Assembly (NCBI GenBank): GCA_026193355.1 | Contig: JAPHTL010000149.1 | Coordinates: 1 to 6,184 of the forward strand | DNA from: Rhodospirillales bacterium | Lineage (GTDB): Bacteria; Pseudomonadota; Alphaproteobacteria; Rhodospirillales; JAPHTL01 | DNA: 6,184 nucleotides | Reading direction: 5' to 3' | In this document: positions 1-5,987 of the stretch, piece after piece | How the letters are laid out: every line of letters starts with the position of its first letter | Numbering within the stretch: the first letter of the stretch is position 1 | Made by a program: the position numbers and the translations under genes | Notes under the pieces: generated by a model | The model's database searches: none | The model's input: the letters and a program-made list of their open reading frames with translations, nothing else | What the model was told of the DNA's origin: nothing

Positions 1-309
1 CTGCCCCTGAACGCTGGCCGCGACGACCCGGTTGCGGCCGGCCTCCTTGCCCTCGTAGAGTGCGTTGTCAGCACGAACCACGCACCGTTCGATATCGTCC
101 CCGGGTGCGAATTCCGTGACGCCGAATGTCATGAAGATATGCAGCCGGAGACCATCGAACGAGAGTTCCGCTTCAGCGACAGCTTCCCGAAGTTTCTCCG
201 CCAACGCCATGCCGCCTTCGATACCCGTTCCAGGAAGCAGGAAAATAAATTCCTCACCACCCCAGCGCGCGAGGTAAACCCTCTTCCCGCAACCGATAAA
301 AAGGGCCCG
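1..309 (-). pseudogene. Truncated GGDEF-domain (diguanylate cyclase) remnant, runs off left edge
   Basis: Read on the minus strand, this frame gives the second half of a GGDEF domain: the active-site loop ARWGGEEF (about 273-250), then a segment with LLPGTG and ALAEKLREAV, the FGVTEF strand, and the closing motif RADNALYEGKEAGRNRVV (about 78-19). In the family these residues belong to the cyclase that makes cyclic di-GMP from two GTP. The first half of the domain (metal-binding Asp, the ND/GH..GD segments) is absent. The frame meets a TAG at 312-310, no ATG, GTG or TTG precedes the GGEEF loop, and norF ends at 324, so there is no room for the missing part. The RxxD inhibitory site expected five residues before GGEEF is not there either (GKRV stands in its place). 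I infer a gene cut off by rearrangement or by arrival of the nor cluster. The C-terminus lies outside the window. Domain identity is confident; calling it non-functional is likely but rests on this one edge. Confidence 0.8.
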
Positions 310-319
310 CTAAAGCCGG
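298..319 (-). terminator. Weak candidate terminator after norF
   Basis: Just after the norF stop, the minus strand can form a short stem (319-306: CCGGC, loop TTTA, GCGGG, one G-G mismatch) followed by CCC and five T residues (302-298). Position fits the end of the nor operon, but the stem is short and imperfect, so intrinsic termination here is only a possibility. Confidence 0.25.
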
Positions 320-323
320 TCGC

Positions 324-617
324 CTAAGAAAGCGGTGGAATCGCGTAGGTAAGGGCGATGCCTGAGCACACGACGATCAGGAAGGCGATGAAGAAGGCCC
401 GCCATCCGGCGGTGCTCTGGCGCAGGTTGAGGTAGACGTAAAGAATCTGCTGGGCCTTCAACGCCGTTGCCGCCAGGACCAACGCCATCCCGAAACCGCC
501 GATGGGAGTCAGGTCGCCGGCGCTGGCCCGGCCGCTGATCATGCTCGCTACGGTCAGGGCCAGAAGCAGCAGCCAGCTTGCAATCAACAGTTTTTTGTCG
601 GGCAGGGGGAAGCGCAT
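324..617 (-). CDS. norF: NorF, small subunit IV-like membrane protein of the NO reductase operon
   Basis: A 97-residue hydrophobic protein with three likely membrane helices (about residues 9-28, 38-62 and 73-92). The middle helix carries AATALKAQQILYVYLNLR (residues 49-66), which resembles the Lys-containing second helix of prokaryotic cytochrome c oxidase subunit IV-like proteins. It is the last gene of the nor cluster, where Paracoccus-type operons have norF. The family is known as an accessory to NO reductase activity; its exact role is unsettled. Start choice: ATG at 617 has GGTGA five bases upstream. An in-frame GTG at 626 overlaps the norE stop as GTGA and would add three residues; it has no clear ribosome site and would rely on coupling. 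Either way translation is probably coupled to norE. Identification rests on size, topology and position more than on catalytic residues. Confidence 0.8.
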   Translation of the reverse strand: MRFPLPDKKLLIASWLLLLALTVASMISGRASAGDLTPIGGFGMALVLAATALKAQQILYVYLNLRQSTAGWRAFFIAFLIVVCSGIALTYAIPPLS

Positions 618-622
618 GGCGA

Positions 623-1204
623 TCACCGGATCAGATAGGCGACGGGATAGAGGATGACCCAGATCAGGTCGACCATATGCCAGAAGGCCGCACCTGTTTC
701 CATGTTCTCCAGGCTGTTTTTCCAGGTGACGATGGCGAGGATGATCAGGCCGAGGATCACGTGGAGAAAATGAAATCCCGTGGATAGATAGAACAGGGTG
801 AAGAAGTCGTTGGTCGTGATGCCGACGCCCTGATTGGCCTTGTCGGCGTATTCGATCAATTTGAAGATCAGAAACAGGCTGCCGACCAGCATCGAACCAA
901 TCATCCAGAAGCGCGACGCCCGAATTCGCTCCAGCCCCCGCGAGCGGACGGCCATGGCGGCCAGGAAGCCGCTTGTCAGCAAGACAAGCGTATTGATGCC
1001 ACCGAGCATCCGGTTCAATAAATCCTGCGAGGCCGTGAACTCTTCCACGTCGATCAGGCGCAATACGCCAAAGCCGATAAACAGCGCGGCGAAAACCAGA
1101 AGCTCGCCGATGATCAGTACCCAGATCATCGGATTGCCGGGCAGGTGGTCAAGCGCTCCCCAACCGGCCTCTTCCTCCACGATCAAAGGTTTCGCATCGT
1201 TCAT
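623..1204 (-). CDS. norE: NorE, cytochrome c oxidase subunit III-like protein
   Basis: A 193-residue protein of the haem-copper oxidase subunit III family with five predicted membrane helices (about 26-48, 68-86, 99-118, 134-159, 172-192). Family landmarks visible are FKLIEYADK (residues 114-122, conserved Glu117), FYLSTGFHFLHVILGL (138-153, His145 and His148) and FWHMVDLIWVILYPVAYL (174-191, His176, Asp179, Trp182). It is shorter than oxidase subunit III (about 260 residues, seven helices), which matches the five-helix NorE type. No subunit I or II of an oxidase is nearby, so its partner is presumably the NO reductase. NorE is known to be needed for full NOR activity in some alphaproteobacteria but is not a catalytic subunit. 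Start: the ATG at 1204 lies one base after the norD stop (TGACATG). An in-frame ATG at 1222 inside norD would add six residues. The ribosome site is weak, so coupling to norD is likely. Confidence 0.9.
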   Translation of the reverse strand: MNDAKPLIVEEEAGWGALDHLPGNPMIWVLIIGELLVFAALFIGFGVLRLIDVEEFTASQDLLNRMLGGINTLVLLTSGFLAAMAVRSRGLERIRASRFWMIGSMLVGSLFLIFKLIEYADKANQGVGITTNDFFTLFYLSTGFHFLHVILGLIILAIVTWKNSLENMETGAAFWHMVDLIWVILYPVAYLIR

Positions 1205-1205
1205 G

Positions 1206-3095
1206 TCAGGCGACCAGGTTTCCATAGATTTTCGGCAGCGCGGCGGGCAGACGATCGATGTGGCCAACGATGTGATAGGCCCCGCGTCCGAACAGGTGGG
1301 GAAAATAGGCCCGGGCTTTGGTGTCTACGGTAACGCCGAAAACAACCGCGCCACTGCGCCGCGCTTCCTGAATGGCGATTCTTGTATCTTCAAGGCCGTA
1401 ACGGCCTTCGTAGTGATCCACGTCGTTGGGTTTGCCGTCGGTCAGCACCAAAAGGAGTTTGTGCCGGTTGGGACGTTCGGCCAGCATGGCGGCGGCGTGA
1501 CGCACGGCGGCGCCCATGCGGGTGTAAAAACCGGGCTTGAGGGCCGAAATACGCCGGTCGACGGTTGCATTGGATGGCTCGTCGAATCCCTTGACCGTTT
1601 CCATGCGGACAAACTTTCGCCGCCGTGACGTGAAGGTGAAGATGGCGTGATCGTCGCCACAGGCTTCAAGCCCGTGCGCCAAGGCCGTCAGGGCTTCCTT
1701 CTCCACATCAAGCACGCGCCGCCCTTCAATCCAGGCGTCGGTGGAAAGCGATACATCCACCAGCAGGGCGACGGCCAGATCCCGTTCGTTGTTGCGGGCA
1801 TCCAGGTACACCCGGCTGGACACATGGCCGCCCGCCGCCAGATCGCAGCGCGAACGCACCAGTGAATCCATATCCAGTTCGGGCCCATCGGGTTGGCCTG
1901 TCAAAATCTGTCGCCTGGGCCGCAAGGCTTCAAACTGGCGCCGGACCTTTCGTATGCGGCGCTTTTGCTCCGCGTCCGGTTTCCAGCTCTCTCCCGTTTC
2001 GGGCGCGGTCTGGATGTAGACAGCGCAGTGTTTGGGCAGCATGCGCTCTTTGCGGCAATCCCATTCGGGATACGTCAGCTTGGCGAGCAACCTTTGTTCA
2101 TCGACGGCGTCAGGCGGCAGGTCCAGATCCAGCCTGATCCTGGTGGCGGTCTTCTTCTGGTGGGGGCTGATGGTGATTTCGTCCAGATCGTCGGCGGCTT
2201 TCCTGGGGTCGTCATCCTCGTCGTCGTCAATCGCCCTGTTGAGGTTGACCATGTCGGCCATGGAAAGGATTTTTTCGAACTTGTTGAGAATCAGCGAGTC
2301 CTCGCGTTCGGCCTGATCCTGATTACGGCGTTTGGCCTTGCGCTTGCGATCGTCTTCCTCACCCTGTCCGCCCGCCATTTCCTCGAGATCGTCCCGCTGC
2401 TTTCGCGCAACGGGGTCGGCCGGCGCAAAAGCCCCCCAAAGAGGAACCGGCAGGAAAGTCCGATAGCCTTTGGGCGCGGTGGCGTTTGCAATCCCGAGCA
2501 GTGACTCGCCCGCCAACAGGGTCGCGACCATCCTTTCCACGGTGGCTTCCATGCCTGCAAGGCGTTCCCGGCGCGGCCGAATGGCGAGGAGGGCTTGGCG
2601 GAGACGCCGGTGTCTTTGCGCCAGACCGGGGCAGGCCGCCAGGGTGTTCGTCGTGGCCGTTTCGGCGGTGCGCAGAAAGGCCAGATCGGCTTGAAGGGGG
2701 TCTTTTCGAGGCTGCGGGCGGTTGTCCATATGGACGAAGAAAGCGGCCAGCCAGAAATAGAGGTCGCGATTCAGTTCCCGCTCCGGAAAAATGTCGATCA
2801 GGCGGGGGAGGGAAACCGTTTCACCGTTGAATTCGGGCCGGTCCAACCGCTCGCTTTCCATGCCCAGCTTCTGGCGAAAGTTCAGGCGATGGTGTGATGT
2901 CTGTTCGTGGGCCGGGGCCAACCGCACGCCCCGGGTGCCGCCCAGGCCGTGGAAAAAGACGGTCAGGGTGTCCCGTACCTCATCAAAGGTTACGGCCGCC
3001 TCAGGATGCCGCGCATAACTCTCGGCCTTGCTGATCAGGCGGTGCCAGTAACCGCCGACGAACTCTTCAGGGTCGAGAATGCCGAAAATCGACAT
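1206..3095 (-). CDS. norD: NorD, VWA-domain NO reductase activation protein
   Basis: A 629-residue soluble protein that works with NorQ in maturing NO reductase; the pair is thought to help load or activate the non-haem FeB iron of NorB. The C-terminal part (about 438-629) is a von Willebrand factor A domain with a complete metal-ion-dependent adhesion site: DVSLS (Asp447, Ser449, Ser451), Thr525 in FYTRMG, and Asp553 in VLTDGKP. The N-terminal half is the helical NorD-specific region. A charged linker (about 231-305) has a Lys/Arg run near 250-257 and an acidic run DDDEDDD (290-296). Length is normal for proteobacterial NorD. The ATG at 3095 shares one base with the norQ TGA (TGATG), with AAGG about nine bases upstream, so the two are translationally coupled as expected for subunits of one AAA+/VWA complex. 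No frameshift or missing key residue was seen. Confidence 0.96.
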   Translation of the reverse strand: MSIFGILDPEEFVGGYWHRLISKAESYARHPEAAVTFDEVRDTLTVFFHGLGGTRGVRLAPAHEQTSHHRLNFRQKLGMESERLDRPEFNGETVSLPRLIDIFPERELNRDLYFWLAAFFVHMDNRPQPRKDPLQADLAFLRTAETATTNTLAACPGLAQRHRRLRQALLAIRPRRERLAGMEATVERMVATLLAGESLLGIANATAPKGYRTFLPVPLWGAFAPADPVARKQRDDLEEMAGGQGEEDDRKRKAKRRNQDQAEREDSLILNKFEKILSMADMVNLNRAIDDDEDDDPRKAADDLDEITISPHQKKTATRIRLDLDLPPDAVDEQRLLAKLTYPEWDCRKERMLPKHCAVYIQTAPETGESWKPDAEQKRRIRKVRRQFEALRPRRQILTGQPDGPELDMDSLVRSRCDLAAGGHVSSRVYLDARNNERDLAVALLVDVSLSTDAWIEGRRVLDVEKEALTALAHGLEACGDDHAIFTFTSRRRKFVRMETVKGFDEPSNATVDRRISALKPGFYTRMGAAVRHAAAMLAERPNRHKLLLVLTDGKPNDVDHYEGRYGLEDTRIAIQEARRSGAVVFGVTVDTKARAYFPHLFGRGAYHIVGHIDRLPAALPKIYGNLVA

Positions 3096-3868
3096 CAGAA
3101 GGTCGCCTTGACCACTTCCAGAAGGCCGGCCTTTACGTCGGGTTCATCGGTCAGGGGCTCGATCATGGCGCTCAGGATGGCTTGCTCCAGATCCATGCCT
3201 GCCTCGACGAGCGTGGCGCAATAAACCAGCAACCGGGTGGAAACGCCTTCTTCCAGATCGTGGCCCTTCATAGCGCGCAGGCGACCGGCAAGATTGACCA
3301 GTCCCAGGCAGCGCTCGACGGACAGGCCGCTTTCCCGGGCGATGATCTCGGCTTCACGTTCGGGCGGGGGAAAATCAAATTCGATGGCAAGAAAGCGCTG
3401 GCGCGTGCTGGGCTTGAGGGATTTCAGAACGTTCTGGTAGCCGGGGTTGTAAGACACCACCAGCATAAAGTCGTCGGGAGCCTCCAGCAGTTCGTTGGTG
3501 CGCTCCAGCGGTAAAAGTCGACGGTCGTCGGTCAATGGATGGAGGACGACGGTCACATCCTTGCGCGCTTCCACAACCTCATCGAGGTAGCAAATTCCGC
3601 CCTCGCGCACGGTGCGGGTCAGGGGGCCGTCCACCCAGATGGTTTCGCCGCCTTTCAACAGGTATCGCCCGGTCAGGTCCGCGGCGCTCAAATCGTCATG
3701 ACAGGAAATCGTGTGCAGGGGTTTGCCGATCTTGGCCGCCATATGGGAGACGAAGCGGGTTTTTCCGCAGCCGGTGGGCCCCTTGATAAGCAAGGGAAGC
3801 TTGTGTTCGAAAGCCCGCATGAACAAATCGCATTCGCTTCCGGTCGGCTGATAAAAGGGAATATCCAT
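3095..3868 (-). CDS. norQ: NorQ, MoxR-family AAA+ ATPase for NO reductase maturation
   Basis: A 257-residue cytoplasmic ATPase of the MoxR/CbbQ/NorQ group. Motifs in order: Walker A GPTGCGKT (residues 30-37), Walker B ICYLDEVVEA (92-101, Asp96 and Glu97), sensor 1 SYNPGYQ (139-145), likely arginine fingers in KPSTRQRF (152-159), and sensor 2 around GVSTR (Arg212). Together with NorD it is known to be required for active NO reductase, probably by remodelling NorB so that FeB is inserted. Start: the ATG at 3868 gives MDIPFYQPTG, the usual NorQ N-terminus and length. The frame is open further upstream to 4210, but that extension runs through the norB-norQ stem-loop and the 3' end of norB in the wrong frame and is not protein-like. 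The ribosome site is poor (AAAGAT, then GCAAAA before the ATG), which may keep its level below that of NorB. Its stop overlaps the norD start. Confidence 0.96.
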   Translation of the reverse strand: MDIPFYQPTGSECDLFMRAFEHKLPLLIKGPTGCGKTRFVSHMAAKIGKPLHTISCHDDLSAADLTGRYLLKGGETIWVDGPLTRTVREGGICYLDEVVEARKDVTVVLHPLTDDRRLLPLERTNELLEAPDDFMLVVSYNPGYQNVLKSLKPSTRQRFLAIEFDFPPPEREAEIIARESGLSVERCLGLVNLAGRLRAMKGHDLEEGVSTRLLVYCATLVEAGMDLEQAILSAMIEPLTDEPDVKAGLLEVVKATF

Positions 3869-3891
3869 TTTTGCGATCTTTGTGGTTGGGG

Positions 3892-3937
3892 ATCCGCCGG
3901 AAAGCCGGGAAGAGGGGGAGAAGGCTTTCCGGCGGAT
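3892..3937 (-). promoter_or_regulatory. Perfect 15-bp stem-loop between norB and norQ
   Basis: Two exactly complementary 15-base arms (3923-3937 and 3892-3906; minus-strand first arm ATCCGCCGGAAAGCC) flank a 16-base pyrimidine-rich loop (3907-3922). The structure begins 17 bases after the norB stop codon and ends 23 bases before the norQ ATG. There is no T-run after it on either strand, so it does not look like an ordinary intrinsic terminator. The likely role, by inference, is to protect the 3' end of a norCB message or to mark a processing or attenuation point that lowers norQDEF expression. It could also be a copy of a genome-wide palindromic repeat; only a genome search would tell. Confidence 0.8.
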
Positions 3938-3954
3938 GGTGGGAGCCGTCAGAG

Positions 3955-5298
3955 TTATTCGGCGGCCGCCGGTTGGGCCTTCACTTTCCCCCTGCCTTTG
4001 AAGGGGATGAAGGAGACAACCAGCATCAGGACGCCGATAACCGCGACGGCGCCGGAACCAAGGCGCATCCAGTAGAACAGCGCCAGCTGTTCCTGAACTT
4101 CCATGAAGCTCTGGCCCAGGACGCGTTGCAGGTGAGTTTGAATGATGCCCGCAAACGTCAGGGCGAAGGTCATGAAGCTCATGGCCGAGGTGGTGATCCA
4201 GAAGCTCCACATCGAGAGTGTCTGGTTGTATGGCTCACGGTTGAGCAGGTTGGGCAGGGCGTAAACGAAGATGGCGACATTGAGCATCACGTATGCGCCG
4301 TAGAAAGCCAGATGGCCGTGCGCCGCCGTAACCTGGGTGCCGTGGGTGTAGTAGTTGATCGACGATAGGGTGTGGAGGAAACCCCAGACGCCCGCACCGA
4401 AGAAGGCCATGACCGAACAGCCCAGCGCCCAAAGTAGCGCCGCTTTGTTGGGGTGGTCACGCCCCCCCTTCCAAACCATGTAGAAAGTGAAGACCACCAT
4501 GGCGAAGAAAGGCAGGACTTCGAGCGTCGAGAAAACGCTGCCGATCCATTGCCAGTAGCCCGGCGTTCCGATCCAGTAGTAATGATGGCCGGTCCCGAGG
4601 ATTCCGGTGAACAACGACAGGCCGATGATGACATAGAGCCATTTCTCGACGATCTCGCGGTCAATGCCGGTCAGCTTGATCATCAGGAAGGCCAGAATAG
4701 CCGCCATCACCAGTTCCCAGACGCCCTCGACCCAAAGATGGACGACCCACCACCAGAAGACTTTGTCGAGCGCGAGGTTGACCGGGTTGTAAAGCGAAAA
4801 CAGGAAGAAGATCGCCACGCCCCAGAGACCGAGCAACAACACGTTGGTTACGGCGGTCTTGCGGCCCTTGAGCACGGTCATGGTCAGGTTGAAGAGGAAT
4901 ATCAGGGCGACCACGACGATGGCCAGCTTGATCCACAGGGGCTGTTCGAGGAACTCGCGACCCTCGTGGATGCCGAACAGATATCCGACAACGGCGGCGG
5001 CGGCCCCGAAGAGAAACAGGAAAAACTGGATAATCGCCAGTTTCGGGCTGTAAAGCTCGGTTTCAGCTTCTTCAGGCACCAGATAGTACGCCGCGCCCAT
5101 AAAGCCCATGAGCAACCAGACGATAAGCGCGTTGGTGTGGATCATGCGAATGATGTTGAACGGCACGAGATCGGCCAGGAAATTGGGAAGCACGTAAATG
5201 GTTCCCGCGATAAGGCCGCCCAATACTTGCGCAACGAACAAAACCGATGCGCCGATAAAGTAGTATAGGGCAACTTTTTGAGTTTCGTATTTAACCAT
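3955..5298 (-). CDS. norB: Nitric oxide reductase catalytic subunit NorB (cytochrome b)
   Basis: A 447-residue polytopic membrane protein of the haem-copper oxidase superfamily that reduces 2 NO to N2O using electrons from NorC. All expected ligands are visible: His54 (IRMIHTN) and His329 for low-spin haem b, His327 (AAHGHL) for haem b3, and His187 (VVHLWVEGVWE), His238 and His239 (GTGHHYYW) for FeB, with Glu260 (STLEVLPF) as the FeB glutamate and Glu191 near the site. The spacing matches the Pseudomonas aeruginosa enzyme (His207, His258/259, Glu280, His347/349) with a constant offset of 20. The short N-terminus, without the roughly 280-residue quinol-oxidase-type extension, and the adjacent norC mark it as a cNOR and not a qNOR. 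The protein has about twelve hydrophobic stretches. The ATG at 5298 has GGGGAG at 5312-5307, eight bases upstream. It lies 21 bp after norC. The C-terminus ends in a small basic/Ala-Pro tail. Confidence 0.98.
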   Translation of the reverse strand: MVKYETQKVALYYFIGASVLFVAQVLGGLIAGTIYVLPNFLADLVPFNIIRMIHTNALIVWLLMGFMGAAYYLVPEEAETELYSPKLAIIQFFLFLFGAAAAVVGYLFGIHEGREFLEQPLWIKLAIVVVALIFLFNLTMTVLKGRKTAVTNVLLLGLWGVAIFFLFSLYNPVNLALDKVFWWWVVHLWVEGVWELVMAAILAFLMIKLTGIDREIVEKWLYVIIGLSLFTGILGTGHHYYWIGTPGYWQWIGSVFSTLEVLPFFAMVVFTFYMVWKGGRDHPNKAALLWALGCSVMAFFGAGVWGFLHTLSSINYYTHGTQVTAAHGHLAFYGAYVMLNVAIFVYALPNLLNREPYNQTLSMWSFWITTSAMSFMTFALTFAGIIQTHLQRVLGQSFMEVQEQLALFYWMRLGSGAVAVIGVLMLVVSFIPFKGRGKVKAQPAAAE

Positions 5299-5319
5299 GA
5301 TCTTTACTCCCCGACGGCA

Positions 5320-5772
5320 TTAGCCGGCCTCATTGGGCGGCCAGTTCTGGGTGTTGATACGGCTGGTCCATTCAAAGAAATCGACCAGGGCATTCAGTTC
5401 TTCGTTCGTCAAATTGAACTGCGGCATTTGCCGTCGTCCTTCGACGCCCGATGGCTGAGCCTGCATCCAGCCGATGATGGCGTCCCGCGCAGTGGCGGGG
5501 TCGTCTTTGCCGCCATAGCGAACCCAGACATTGCCCAGTTCCGGCGCGAAGTAAGCCCCTTCGCCAATCAGGGTGTGGCAATTGATGCAGGAGTTTTTCT
5601 CCCAGACATGTTTGCCCAGGGCGATGGAGTCGTTCAGGCCGGCATGGTCGGTTGACTCCTCTACGATGTAATTGACGCTGTGGGCCACCAACGCGATGAA
5701 AACGACGAAAAAAAATGCCGTCCCACCGAAGAAGATGTTCCGCGCGGCATTCTTTGTTAGGCGCTCGCTCAT
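5320..5772 (-). CDS. norC: Nitric oxide reductase cytochrome c subunit NorC
   Basis: A 150-residue membrane-anchored monohaem cytochrome c that receives electrons from periplasmic donors and hands them to NorB. An uncleaved N-terminal signal anchor spans about residues 13-34 (IFFGGTAFFFVVFIALVAHS). The periplasmic domain has one haem-binding motif CINCH (62-66) followed by TLIGEGAYFAPELGNV, typical of NorC, and the likely axial Met116 in RRQMPQF. It ends at NWPPNEAG. Length and layout are those of normal NorC. Start: the ATG at 5772 (MSERLTKNAARN, the usual NorC N-terminus) has GGGAG at 5785-5781, eight bases upstream. An in-frame GTG at 5781 would add three residues, but GGGA would then touch the start codon, so the ATG is preferred. 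It is the first gene of the operon, transcribed from the FNR-type control region at 5800-5850. Confidence 0.98.
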   Translation of the reverse strand: MSERLTKNAARNIFFGGTAFFFVVFIALVAHSVNYIVEESTDHAGLNDSIALGKHVWEKNSCINCHTLIGEGAYFAPELGNVWVRYGGKDDPATARDAIIGWMQAQPSGVEGRRQMPQFNLTNEELNALVDFFEWTSRINTQNWPPNEAG

Positions 5773-5780
5773 TCTCTCCA

Positions 5781-5785
5781 CTCCC
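5781..5785 (-). promoter_or_regulatory. norC: Ribosome binding site deciding the norC start
   Basis: Minus-strand GGGAG lies eight bases before the ATG at 5772, the normal spacing. It is adjacent to the alternative GTG at 5781, which makes that GTG an unlikely start. Confidence 0.7.
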
Positions 5786-5796
5786 GAAAACGAATA

Positions 5797-5850
5797 CTTG
5801 TAAGCATGAAGTCCCCAATTGATTGCCGAAAATTGACCGCGGTCAATTTT
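5797..5850 (-). promoter_or_regulatory. Candidate norC promoter with FNR/NNR/DNR-type activator site
   Basis: The FNR-type box at 5833-5846 sits 60 bases before the norC ATG. For a class II arrangement (box centre near -41.5) transcription would start near 5798, leaving a short leader of about 26 bases. No strong -10 hexamer is visible. The best minus-strand candidate is TACAAG (5802-5797), four of six matches, which would put the box nearer -49; CATGCT (5808-5803) fits class II spacing better but matches poorly. This is consistent with activator-dependent expression under low oxygen or NO. The region is well supported as the operon's control point; the exact start is not. Confidence 0.65.
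5829..5850. promoter_or_regulatory. Perfect 22-bp palindrome containing an FNR/NNR/DNR box
   Basis: The core TTGACCGCGGTCAA (5833-5846) fits the TTGAY-N4-RTCAA pattern of the Crp/Fnr family. The symmetry is perfect over 22 bases and extends, with one mismatch per side, to GCC/GGC (about 5825-5854). In denitrifiers such boxes bind FNR/Anr (oxygen sensing) or NNR/Dnr/NnrR (NO sensing) and drive nor genes. Which regulator binds cannot be told from the site, since these proteins share recognition sequences. Confidence 0.85.
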
Positions 5851-5869
5851 TGGCGAAAACCCTACTGTT

Positions 5870-5875
5870 TATAAG
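5870..5875 (+). promoter_or_regulatory. Candidate rightward -10 element paired with the FNR-type palindrome
   Basis: TATAAG matches five of six bases of the -10 consensus, and its centre lies 33 bases downstream of the palindrome centre. That is within a base of the spacing of a class II FNR-dependent promoter. It would start a plus-strand transcript near 5882. No convincing gene immediately follows, so the product is unclear. Confidence 0.35.
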
Positions 5876-5892
5876 GAAAACTCAAGATATAT

Positions 5893-5987
5893 CAGGTGAA
5901 TACACATACACCCGGCGATATGGCGTCATATTGACCGCAATCAATTTGCCGTATGTTTTTTTAAGGCTTACATCACAGGTGAATACA
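5893..5987. repeat. 12-bp direct repeat CAGGTGAATACA, two copies
   Basis: Identical 12-base copies occur at 5893-5904 and 5976-5987, 83 bases apart. Each lies downstream (plus-strand sense) of an FNR-type box, with AAGG between box and repeat in both cases. This suggests a duplicated and since diverged regulatory module, or a binding site for another factor. The second copy also places AGGTGA six bases before an ATG at 5989; the first has no ATG at that place. Confidence 0.6.
5931..5944. promoter_or_regulatory. Second FNR/NNR-type box
   Basis: TTGACCGCAATCAA fits TTGAY-N4-RTCAA and shares its left half with the first box. Its centre is 98 bases from that of the palindrome, about 139 bases before the presumed norC start. 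It may serve a rightward promoter, or be an upstream activator site or duplicated box for norC. A plus-strand -10 at matching distance (around 5968-5973, TTACAT) is weak. Confidence 0.6.

Noticed and set aside
834..1628. 264-codon open frame on the plus strand
   Set aside because: It lies antisense to norE and norD, whose protein motifs are unambiguous. The frame is open because of codon bias on the opposite strand.
3869..4210. N-terminal extension of norQ by 114 residues, to an in-frame start at 4210
   Set aside because: It overlaps the 3' end of norB by about 250 bases in another frame and runs through the stem-loop. NorQ family members start at the ATG at 3868.
4453..5268. 271-codon open frame on the plus strand, rich in Asp, Glu and His
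   Set aside because: It is an exact antisense shadow of the norB membrane-helix region; the composition is the complement of hydrophobic codons.
3955..5298. Possible quinol-dependent NOR or oxidase subunit I
   Set aside because: There is no N-terminal extension, the FeB glutamate replaces oxidase features, and norC is adjacent, so it is a cNOR NorB.
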